Origin: Algibacter sp. L1A34
Lineage (GTDB): Bacteria > Bacteroidota > Bacteroidia > Flavobacteriales > Flavobacteriaceae
NCBI RefSeq assembly: GCF_009796805.1
Contig: NZ_CP047029.1
Location: 4,292,001 to 4,356,000 of the forward strand
Length of the DNA stretch: 64,000 bases
Direction of reading: 5' to 3'
The notes beneath the pieces were generated by a model. The model did no database searches. It was not told the origin of the DNA and saw only the letters and a program-made list of their open reading frames with translations. A program made the position numbers and the translations under genes. Positions 52,340-60,227 of the stretch are shown here, piece by piece. Position 1 is the stretch's first letter. Each line of letters begins with the position of its first letter.

Positions 52340-52909
52340 ATGAACTTAGAAAAATTTTTCTCATCTGAATTGATTCTTGAAAATAATTCAATTTTATTAC
52401 GTCCGTTATCCATTAATGATATGGATGCCATAGCTCTTATAAGTTACAATAAAGAATTAGGCGAATATGGAGCTAGGGTAAAAAATAATAATGATTTAAC
52501 CCATTATTTTGAATTCTGCCTAAAAGCAAAAGAGGAAAAAGAACTATACCCTCTAATAATTATAAACAAGGAAAACAATAATGCCATTGGGTTAACCATG
52601 TTTGGAAATATTAGTTTTCAAAATAAAAGATTAGAAATAGGATGGACATGGATTGGTGCAAAATTTCAAGGAACTGGCATTAATGCAATTTGCAAAGGAC
52701 TACTTTTAGATTATTGTTTTAACAATTTAAAACTAAGAAGAGTTGAATTTAAAATAGACATAAATAATATAAAATCCCAAAAGGCAATAGAAAACATTGG
52801 AGCTATAAAAGAGGGACTTTTAAGAAATTACAATATTCAATCTTATGGAGAAAGCAAAGGAACTTATGTGTACAGTATTCTTAAAGAAGAATGGGATAAA
52901 AGCATGTAA
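52340..52909 (+). CDS. GNAT-family N-acetyltransferase (RimJ/RimL type)
   Basis: 189 residues. SILLRPLSINDMDAIALISY near 18-37, RLEIGWTWIGAKFQGTGINA near 95-114 (acetyl-CoA binding loop Q-x-x-G-x-x) and NNLKLRRVEFKIDINNIKSQ near 129-148 with KAIENIGAIKEG match the RimJ/RimL group. It may acetylate a protein N-terminus, small amine or antibiotic; the substrate is unknown. Cytosolic. Confidence 0.86.
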   Translation: MNLEKFFSSELILENNSILLRPLSINDMDAIALISYNKELGEYGARVKNNNDLTHYFEFCLKAKEEKELYPLIIINKENNNAIGLTMFGNISFQNKRLEIGWTWIGAKFQGTGINAICKGLLLDYCFNNLKLRRVEFKIDINNIKSQKAIENIGAIKEGLLRNYNIQSYGESKGTYVYSILKEEWDKSM

Positions 52910-53447
52910 CACACATAAAAAATGAAGTTTTAGACTTAAAAAAAAACCTTGCTTCGTCTTATTTTTCTGTCATGCCCATATCTTTAAAAAAAACATCAAT
53001 GATCTATTGAACTTAAATTCTGAAAAATCAGAGCCTCCTCTTCTTCCTTTATTTACAATTAAAAACACCGACTAACATTAGCTATACCGAGATAAAAAAT
53101 CATTTTCACATTTCCTAAAGCAATACAAAGTGTATTTACTACATCTTGTCGCATTAAATAATTATTTAGAATATGTTTCCTCTTTTCTATTAGAACTATT
53201 TAATAATGTGTCTATTTCAAAAATGTTAGGTTTCTAATCATCTTTTACTATATTTGGAATGTTTTTCTATTGAAATTACCAAGGTGAAATGTGGAAATTT
53301 TGGGGAGTTTTAAAGTTTGCATGAAACACTTCATTTAAATGATAAATACTTTTCTAATCATTCTCTCAATGATTAAGCAACTTTTTTTATGCCTTAATGT
53401 AATGGAAAAATAACATTAATTTAAAATAGAGAAAACAATAGGGAAAT
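52910..53447. other. Intergenic region upstream of the RmlD-SAF fusion
   Basis: About 540 bp, no gene. TATATTTG at 53249-53256 fits the TAnnTTTG -7 consensus but is 190 nt from the next ATG. Nothing else stands out. Confidence 0.4.
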
Positions 53448-55478
53448 ATGAATAAAAACATTCTTATTACAGGTGGTAATGGGCAGTTAGGAAGAGAACT
53501 TAAAGAACTTGTAAGAATACAGGAAGACTGTTTTTCTGATGTAACTTTTCACTTTACAAATAGAGATTCATTAGATATTACTGACGCAAAAAAACTGAAA
53601 GAATATATAGAATCTAAAAACATAGACTCTATTATCAATTGCGCAGCATATACTAAAGTTGATGATGCAGAAAAACATCATGATCTTGTATATCGTATCA
53701 ACACTGAAGCAGTGAAAAACATGGCTGAATTGTCATCACAAAAAGGCATTAGGCTTATTCATATTTCTACTGATTATGTTTATGAAGATAATAAACATTC
53801 ACCTATTAACGAAGAAGATACAACTGCGCCTCAAAGTGTATATGGTAAATCAAAACTTGCTGCAGAAGATGAAATCAAACGTATTAATCCTGCAAATTCA
53901 GTAATTATACGTACATCCCGATTATACAGCCATTTGGGACATAACTTTGTAAAAACTATTTTAAAGCTTGGGAAAAGTAAAAAAGAGTTGAATGTTGTAT
54001 GTGATCAACTTATAACACCTACTTATGCAAAAGATTTAGCAAAAGTTATTTTAACTATACTTGATCAAGATATAGAACCATCAAAGTCAGTAACAGTATA
54101 TAATTATGGTAATGAAGGCTGTTGTTCCATATATGATTTTGCTCAAGCTATATTTGAAATAGGAAATATTAAATGCAAAGTTAATCCTATTAGTACAGAA
54201 GAATATCCAACTCCTGCAAAACGTCCAAATTACAGCGTATTAAGTAAAGAGAAAATTAAAAAAGATTTCAATCTTAAAATACCTTATTGGAGAGAATCTC
54301 TAAAAGATTGTCTCGAAATTATAAATGCCAATATCCCGAAAACATATAAAATAGGTATTATCGGCTCTGGCTTTATTGCAAGTGGTTTAGCTAAGTTATT
54401 AGCAGAACATAAAGACTATGAAATTTCTGGTATTTTAACACGTTCAAATATCCATAACCGTAGTGAATTTGCACAACATGCTGTGCTTACAAATTCGTTG
54501 GAAGATTTAACAGAAACTTCAGACTTGATTGTAGAATGTAGCGGAGATGCTATTTATGCTACCGAGACTATCGACTATATTTTAAAAGCTTCTATACCTG
54601 TAGTTACAATGAACTCGGAATTTCATGTAACAACAGGTTCATACTTTGTTGATAAAGGATTAGTAACTGAAGCTGAAGGTGATCAGCCGGGTGTTCAAGC
54701 TATTTTACACGAAGAGGCGCTTCAAATGGGTTTCAAGCCATTAGTCTATGCTAATATTAAAGGTTTTTTAAACGAAAAGCCTACACTAGAAGACATGACC
54801 TATTGGGGTAATAAATCCAACCTTAGCCTTCCAATGGTTACTTCATTCACCGATGGTACAAAAGTTGAAATAGAGCAAGTTTTAGTAGCCAATGGTTTAG
54901 GTGCAGGAATAATTCAAGAAGGATTAGTAAAGCTTTCTAGTGATAATATGCTTGAAGGTGGTTCTGTGCTTGCAGATAAGGCAAAAGAATTAGGCTACCC
55001 TGTTAGTGATTATTTACTTTCGGCAAAATTACCAGCAGGTGTTTTTCTTATGGTAGAACACGACGAAGATCAAAAAGATTCTTTAAAATATTACAAACTT
55101 GGTGGAGGTCCATACTATGTATTGGAACGCACGTATCATCTTTGTCATTTTGAAATTATTAAAACAATAAAACGCGTATTAAATGGCGGTGGTGTATTAT
55201 TAAATAATAGTAAAAAACCTAAACTTAGTGTAGCCGCTGTTGCAAAACGTGATTTGAAAGTTGGTGAGAAAATCAAAAAAGGTATAGGAAGTTTTGATGT
55301 AAGAGGTACAGCCGTTGAAATTGCTAATAACCTAAATCATGTCCCTATAGGTCTGCTTGCAAATGCAACTATAAAAAAAGAAGTAAAAGAAGGTGAAAAA
55401 GTTAGATTTGAGGATATAGATATACCAGAAAGCTTGGCTTTAATAGTGTGGAAAAAAATACTTGAAAGAAGTAAATAA
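53448..55478 (+). CDS. RmlD-like reductase fused to an NAD-binding SAF-domain oxidoreductase
   Basis: 676 residues, two enzymes in one chain. Residues 1-290 are an RmlD-like SDR: GGNGQLGREL at 9-18, HISTDYVYED near 102-111 and YGKSKLAAE with Y132/K136. RmlD makes dTDP-L-rhamnose from the 4-keto sugar. Residues about 300-585 are a second Rossmann domain (IGIIGSGFIASGLAKLL) like homoserine-dehydrogenase-type proteins, ending in a SAF domain (VAKRDLKVGEKIKKGIGSFD near 593-612). The pairing suggests nucleotide-sugar or acid-sugar synthesis for surface polysaccharide. No other sugar genes are adjacent. Confidence 0.82.
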   Translation: MNKNILITGGNGQLGRELKELVRIQEDCFSDVTFHFTNRDSLDITDAKKLKEYIESKNIDSIINCAAYTKVDDAEKHHDLVYRINTEAVKNMAELSSQKGIRLIHISTDYVYEDNKHSPINEEDTTAPQSVYGKSKLAAEDEIKRINPANSVIIRTSRLYSHLGHNFVKTILKLGKSKKELNVVCDQLITPTYAKDLAKVILTILDQDIEPSKSVTVYNYGNEGCCSIYDFAQAIFEIGNIKCKVNPISTEEYPTPAKRPNYSVLSKEKIKKDFNLKIPYWRESLKDCLEIINANIPKTYKIGIIGSGFIASGLAKLLAEHKDYEISGILTRSNIHNRSEFAQHAVLTNSLEDLTETSDLIVECSGDAIYATETIDYILKASIPVVTMNSEFHVTTGSYFVDKGLVTEAEGDQPGVQAILHEEALQMGFKPLVYANIKGFLNEKPTLEDMTYWGNKSNLSLPMVTSFTDGTKVEIEQVLVANGLGAGIIQEGLVKLSSDNMLEGGSVLADKAKELGYPVSDYLLSAKLPAGVFLMVEHDEDQKDSLKYYKLGGGPYYVLERTYHLCHFEIIKTIKRVLNGGGVLLNNSKKPKLSVAAVAKRDLKVGEKIKKGIGSFDVRGTAVEIANNLNHVPIGLLANATIKKEVKEGEKVRFEDIDIPESLALIVWKKILERSK

Positions 55479-55596
55479 CCAGAAAGTTTATTTTGATACT
55501 CAACACTTTCACTCTAATGCTCTTTTTTTATAGGTTATTAATAGGTTAGATTCTAAAATCTAACCTAAGCCTTTAGCCAAACCATATTATATAAAT

Positions 55597-57867
55597 CTAA
55601 TTTAACAATTCCTTTTCACTGTAAACACCTCCTCCTTTTGGCTTTACATTTCTCAAAGCTTTTATTTGATCCAAGTTTATGCTTTCTGAATCTTTAGAAA
55701 ACGTGCTTTGCAAATAGCTTATAATATTTAAAATATCCAAATCTGTAAATGCGGGGTTATTAGCCAAACCAGGCATAGTACCATTTAGCTCGTATAATTT
55801 TCCATTTACATGTACTGGCCCCGCTAAACCATGTAATAACACTAAAGTTAATCTTTTAGTTGAACCTGTTACGTATTCCGAATTTTCTAACGGAGGTGCT
55901 AGCTGCTCAATACCTTCTCCATTAAAACCATGACATGTTGCACAAAAATTTCTGAATATTTTATAACCAGAAGTATTAGAGGCTTTAGTAACATTTCTTT
56001 TCTTCTTTTTATCTTGCTTGTTTATCAAGGTTTCACCTAAAATAACATCTAATTTATTTTCTGAAATATCAATATTTTCTTCATCTAAATATAATTTATA
56101 ACCATCTTCTATGCCTCTTAAACTATTTATTGCACTTTCTTGATAAGCTAAGTTATCAGTATATTTCTCTGAAAGTTTAGACAGTATTGGAAACACTTTT
56201 TCTGATAAAATTTGACCCCATCCGTTTAAAGTATTTAATATATATAAATCTACTTCTGGATTATCTTTTCCCGTTAGCTCTTCTATAATCTCCAACATTA
56301 GCGGTAAACGACTACGTGTTGCATGGCTTTCTACTAATACTAGAGCGTGACAAATAACATTACTTTCATTCTCTAGTTTTAAAACTCTTTCTAATGTGTT
56401 AAAACTAAGGGCTTGCATGCCATTTAAAGTATGCAATGCATGCACTTTAGCGATTTTATTACGAGAATCGAAAATAACATTTTCTAAAAGGGAAATAGCG
56501 GCGGGATCATTTTTAAATACTAATAATTGTTGAGCTCTATCACGCAACCATCCATTTTTATGGCTCAATAAATCAACCAATTCTGAAACAGATAATTCTT
56601 CAATATTAATAATCTCTTTCGGGACACTCTGTTTATTTATAACTCTTAATATTCTACCCATTCCAATAATGGTATCCAATTTTTTTTCAGCATATTGATT
56701 TTTCAAATAAGAAGTCAAAAACACTTTATCTTGTAAAATTCCACGGTGCATATCTACAACATACATATTACCGTCGGGTCCATTATTAAGATTTACAGGT
56801 CTAAAACCTTCATCTGTAGATACAATAAATTCCTTTTTAGGTATAGCTTGTCTAGCTTTTACTATGAATGATTCAAAAGTTAATATATTACGTTTTACTG
56901 CATTGGCTTCTGGCGCACATATAAAAGCATTTTCTATAAATTCCGAGCCAAAATTATCACCTGTATAAATCAAAGGTCCACAAGCCGAAGTAACATTTAC
57001 TAACACACTGTCTTTATCTAAAACACCTTTAACATAACCACGATTTACAGAAGTAGCATGTAATGGAAATACACGTTGATTTGGAGTTAACCTTTTATTT
57101 TGCAAGGCGCTTCCTTTATAATTTAGGTTTTTATTTGTTGTATTGGGTAACACATAATCTCCTATTAATTGCACAGAATTAGTATTATAATATAAACGCC
57201 CAAAATTATCTTTTGTAATTCCCCATTGCCCTCTAAAAGCAGTTTTCTCTTTTAACCACTCCCCTTTTTTCCTTTGATACCTAAATTTAGATTTTGCATT
57301 ATATATCCAATTGTCTAAATGCATCATTAACCCGTTTGGTTGATGTTCTACATTACCTCCATCTGCATAAGAAGAATCTACCAAAATTTTATTTTCAGGT
57401 TTATCATCCTTAATATCTACAAACCAAAGCATAGGTGGCTCAGCATACAATAAACCGCCATAAACATGCGCAATTGCTCGTGGAAGAATAAGACTATCTA
57501 AAAATATTTTTGAATGATCTGCTACTCCATCATGATCTAGATCTTCCATAATAGAAATCACTCCATTTGGCATTTCATCTCCGATACCTTGTAGGTTACG
57601 CATATAGCCTTTCATCTCTACAACCCACATTCTACCTTCATTATCAAAATCCATTGCTACAGGAGCTTCTATAAGAGGCTCGGAAACGGCTACTTGCAAT
57701 TCAAAACCATCTTCAATTTGATATGAAGCCAATGGTATTTTTGGCTCGTCAAATGATTTTTGCTTGCAACCAACAACTAGTATAAAAGCGATTAAATAAA
57801 AAAATTGAAATTTATATGAAACTATTTTTGAGAATATAGCTTTAAGGAGAGATGTTTGAAATATCAT
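55597..57867 (-). CDS. Lipoprotein dehydrogenase with HEAT repeats and cytochrome c domain
   Basis: 756 residues. Lipoprotein signal ending FILVVGCKQ (Cys near 34). Residues about 45-400 form the PVC-type membrane-bound dehydrogenase propeller (EAPVAMDFDNEGRMWVVEMK near 62-81; HQPNGLMMHLDNWIY; VVDMHRGI). HEAT-like repeats follow (about 430-610), then a C-terminal cytochrome c with CATCHGFNGEG near 643-653 and GTMPGLA as likely axial Met. It probably oxidises a sugar or alcohol in the periplasm and passes electrons to the haem. Cofactor unknown. Confidence 0.83.
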   Translation of the reverse strand: MIFQTSLLKAIFSKIVSYKFQFFYLIAFILVVGCKQKSFDEPKIPLASYQIEDGFELQVAVSEPLIEAPVAMDFDNEGRMWVVEMKGYMRNLQGIGDEMPNGVISIMEDLDHDGVADHSKIFLDSLILPRAIAHVYGGLLYAEPPMLWFVDIKDDKPENKILVDSSYADGGNVEHQPNGLMMHLDNWIYNAKSKFRYQRKKGEWLKEKTAFRGQWGITKDNFGRLYYNTNSVQLIGDYVLPNTTNKNLNYKGSALQNKRLTPNQRVFPLHATSVNRGYVKGVLDKDSVLVNVTSACGPLIYTGDNFGSEFIENAFICAPEANAVKRNILTFESFIVKARQAIPKKEFIVSTDEGFRPVNLNNGPDGNMYVVDMHRGILQDKVFLTSYLKNQYAEKKLDTIIGMGRILRVINKQSVPKEIINIEELSVSELVDLLSHKNGWLRDRAQQLLVFKNDPAAISLLENVIFDSRNKIAKVHALHTLNGMQALSFNTLERVLKLENESNVICHALVLVESHATRSRLPLMLEIIEELTGKDNPEVDLYILNTLNGWGQILSEKVFPILSKLSEKYTDNLAYQESAINSLRGIEDGYKLYLDEENIDISENKLDVILGETLINKQDKKKKRNVTKASNTSGYKIFRNFCATCHGFNGEGIEQLAPPLENSEYVTGSTKRLTLVLLHGLAGPVHVNGKLYELNGTMPGLANNPAFTDLDILNIISYLQSTFSKDSESINLDQIKALRNVKPKGGGVYSEKELLN

Positions 57868-58015
57868 TAATCAGTCATTATTCTTTTCATTATGGCATAA
57901 AAATACAATAATTATGAGAAGTAGAAAGTTTGTTAAATCATAAAGCGTTTGAGTTCTCTATACTACTAGAAATAAATTAAATTCTGAATCAATTTCGTTA
58001 GTAAAACATTTATTT

Positions 58016-58435
58016 TTATTTAACGCCACATTCAAACTTAGCTTCAAGAATACTTTCAATAAAACTAGGTATACTTTTTGGTAAACGCGACTCACTATCT
58101 ACAAAAACAACAGCTGTTTTAGCTTTACTCAAAAGTATGTTTTCTTCATTCTTTATTTCGAATTCTAAACAAAAACGAACCTTTGGCATTTCTTTAATTA
58201 TTGTTTTTATCGTAATAAGCTCATCATAGTGGGCAGGTTTCTTATAATTAATTTCAAAAGAAATTACAGGTAGTATTATATTGTTATTTTCGAGTATAAT
58301 CTCGTCCAAGCCCAATTTTCGTAATAACTCATTTCGAGCTTGGTGGCAATATGTAACGTAATTGGCATGGTAAACATATCCCATTTGGTCCACTTCTCCA
58401 TAACGAGGTCTTAATTCAAATACATCAGTTATCAT
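58016..58435 (-). CDS. YbgC-like acyl-CoA thioesterase (4HBT)
   Basis: 139 residues, hot-dog fold. RYGEVDQMGYVYHANYVTYC near 10-29 is the 4HBT signature, with the catalytic Asp in EVD. It probably hydrolyses short acyl-CoA or acyl-ACP thioesters. Its ATG overlaps the end of ribA by 11 nt, so the two are co-transcribed. Confidence 0.87.
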   Translation of the reverse strand: MITDVFELRPRYGEVDQMGYVYHANYVTYCHQARNELLRKLGLDEIILENNNIILPVISFEINYKKPAHYDELITIKTIIKEMPKVRFCLEFEIKNEENILLSKAKTAVVFVDSESRLPKSIPSFIESILEAKFECGVK

Positions 58436-59060
58436 AACATTGATTTTCTAATTTCTCTTCACTAAGCTGATGCCCCATATGTGCTTCTTTAGTATCTAAA
58501 TAGTACTTATTGAATGAGTTTGATTTTATTATTAATGGAACACGTTTAACGACTTGAATACCGCTTTTTTCCAATCCTATAATTTTGTCTGGATTATTGG
58601 TTAACAAGTTTACCTTTTTTACACCAAGAATCCTAAGAATTTCCACTCCTATTTGATAATCCCTTTCATCTGGAGCAAACCCCAAATGTAAGTTTGCTTC
58701 TATAGTATCCATACCAAGTTCTTGTAACTTATAAGCCTTCATCTTATTCATAAGGCCAATACCTCTTCCTTCTTGTTGCAAATACACAATTACTCCACTT
58801 CCGTTATTCTCGATTAGTTTCATTGCTTCAATTAATTGATCTCCGCAGTCGCATCTTAAGGATCCAAATAAATCTCCAGTAGCACACGCAGAATGAATTC
58901 GAGTTAAAACGGCTTCATTTGAAGAAAAATCACCCTTTATTAATGCCATATGCTCAAGACCGCTTAATTTTTCCTGAAATGGAATAAGTTCAAAGTGACC
59001 GTATTTAGTTGGTAGTTTAACCCTTTCTCCTTGTATAATATTTGTATCTCTAGTAGACAT
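58425..59060 (-). CDS. ribA: GTP cyclohydrolase II
   Basis: 211 residues. Converts GTP to the first riboflavin precursor with release of formate. Zinc ligands in CATGDLFGSLRCDCGDQL (about residues 59-76), the catalytic region EGRGIGLMNKMKAY near 97-110 and GFAPDERDY near 128-136 are intact. It stands alone, without a fused RibB domain. It overlaps the thioesterase gene, an association not required for riboflavin synthesis. Confidence 0.92.
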   Translation of the reverse strand: MSTRDTNIIQGERVKLPTKYGHFELIPFQEKLSGLEHMALIKGDFSSNEAVLTRIHSACATGDLFGSLRCDCGDQLIEAMKLIENNGSGVIVYLQQEGRGIGLMNKMKAYKLQELGMDTIEANLHLGFAPDERDYQIGVEILRILGVKKVNLLTNNPDKIIGLEKSGIQVVKRVPLIIKSNSFNKYYLDTKEAHMGHQLSEEKLENQCYDN

Positions 59061-59132
59061 CGATTTAATTTTTACTTTATAAATTCAAACAAAAAAACTT
59101 ATAAATATTATAAAAATAATGTTTCTCTTTTT

Positions 59133-59522
59133 TTAAGACTCATGGTTACATCCCAAACCTTTTTTATGTTTTTTACTATGATGTTGACAAGAACCACCTT
59201 TATCAGAAATTTTATTTTCGACAAACTCTAGAATAACATCTGCAGATTTACCAGAGTATCCGCGAATTACACCAATACCTGCTGCTGCTAATTTACTCAT
59301 GGCCTTATCTCCAATATTACCAGATATTATAGATCCTACGCCTTCATCTGCCAGCACGTTAATTATATTCGATTTACATCCACCTCCATGCTCTGACTCT
59401 ATTAACTGTATGTCTACAATTTCATTTGTACTAGAAAAAGTGTAAATTTCATAAAACTTACTACGACCAAAATGATTTTCTATCGTATTATTTTTTGTTA
59501 TCGGTATTGCTATCCTTTTCAT
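59133..59522 (-). CDS. NifX/NifB-type dinitrogenase-cofactor domain protein
   Basis: 129 residues. MKRIAIPITKNNTIENHFGR, then GGGCKSNIINVLADEGVGSI and ISGNIGDKAMSKLAAAGIGV near 64-83, match the NifB/NifX (Nitro_FeMo-Co) domain. The tail is His/Cys-rich (CQHHSKKHKKGLGC), likely metal binding. Such proteins occur outside nitrogen fixation in iron or molybdenum handling. Its ATG overlaps the stop of the small gene upstream (ATGA). Confidence 0.87.
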   Translation of the reverse strand: MKRIAIPITKNNTIENHFGRSKFYEIYTFSSTNEIVDIQLIESEHGGGCKSNIINVLADEGVGSIISGNIGDKAMSKLAAAGIGVIRGYSGKSADVILEFVENKISDKGGSCQHHSKKHKKGLGCNHES

Positions 59523-59698
59523 TTTTCCAAATTAAATGTTACTATTCTATTATTGCTAGATTTTTTTCGTCTTCCTTTTCCAAAAGGTCTGTTTTCGGGA
59601 TATTCAAAATCATCCAATTTTGTCTTCCTACATTTCCCTAACTTCATTCCTGTTTTTGGTCCTAAATTTTCAGGCCCTTTGCAATCAAAATTTGGCAT
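59519..59698 (-). CDS. Small DUF5320-like protein
   Basis: 59 residues, MPNFDCKGPENLGPKTGMKL, then GKCRKTKL and a basic tail. The GP...GP-x-TG...G-x-C pattern resembles the small DUF5320-type proteins that often accompany NifX/NifB-domain and DUF134 genes. It lies between the DUF134 gene (3 nt gap) and the NifX-like gene (4-nt overlap), strongly supporting a real gene of the operon. Function is unknown. Confidence 0.75.
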   Translation of the reverse strand: MPNFDCKGPENLGPKTGMKLGKCRKTKLDDFEYPENRPFGKGRRKKSSNNRIVTFNLEK

Positions 59699-59701
59699 AA
59701 T

Positions 59702-60109
59702 TTATTCATTTAATTTTACTAATTCCTCTTCTTCATTGGTAGAGCAATCATCACATTTTTTGGAATTCTCAACACTATCAATTAATTTGAAACATGTTCT
59801 GCATTTGTACCAATCTTTGTCAAATTCAAAATCTCCGCCTTTAATTATAATAGATTTGCCTTCCACAAAGGCTTGTCCTATTTTTTTTAAGGCACTATTA
59901 TAAATTCTAGTCAATGTAGGTCTTGAAACCTCAATTTTTTCAGCTGCAGCATCCTGTGAGAGATCATCATAAATTACTAATTTAAGTGCCTCATATTCTT
60001 CATATTGCATGATAACATGATCTGTTTCACAAAATCGAATTCCGAATGGCTTAAACCCAAGCATTTTGGGCGGACCATTAATTTTTCTCTTTTTTTTAGG
60101 ACGTGGCAT
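59702..60109 (-). CDS. DUF134-family DNA-binding protein
   Basis: 135 residues. FKPFGIRFCETDHVIMQYEE near 19-38 and an HTH, LSQDAAAEKIEVSRPTLTRI near 50-69, are the DUF134 family core. The C-terminus has CxxC pairs (YKCRTCFKLI, KKCDDC) that may bind metal. It is first in an operon with the DUF5320-like and NifX-like genes. It probably regulates its own operon through the palindrome at 60130-60151. Confidence 0.87.
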   Translation of the reverse strand: MPRPKKKRKINGPPKMLGFKPFGIRFCETDHVIMQYEEYEALKLVIYDDLSQDAAAEKIEVSRPTLTRIYNSALKKIGQAFVEGKSIIIKGGDFEFDKDWYKCRTCFKLIDSVENSKKCDDCSTNEEEELVKLNE

Positions 60110-60124
60110 CTAATCAATTTTACA

Positions 60125-60151
60125 CAAAGATAATGAACCTACGTTCATTAT
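60125..60151 (-). promoter_or_regulatory. Promoter -7 element overlapping a perfect palindrome upstream of DUF134
   Basis: TATCTTTG on the minus strand (60125-60132) fits TAnnTTTG. It overlaps the inverted repeat ATAATGAAC-CTAC-GTTCATTAT at 60130-60151, 21 nt before the DUF134 ATG. The layout of an operator over a promoter suggests autorepression. Confidence 0.55.
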
Positions 60152-60178
60152 AAAACAATTTAATCATAATATTACATT

Positions 60179-60223
60179 AAAAAAGCCAATATATTTCAGT
60201 ACGAAATATTGTTGGCCTTTTTT
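60179..60223 (-). terminator. Intrinsic terminator after nrdJ
   Basis: On the minus strand, AAAAAAGGCCAACAATATTT, a short loop, then AAATATATTGGCTTTTTT: a long stem followed by T residues, just after the nrdJ stop. The A/T symmetry may make it work in both directions. Confidence 0.7.
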
Positions 60224-60227
60224 AAGT

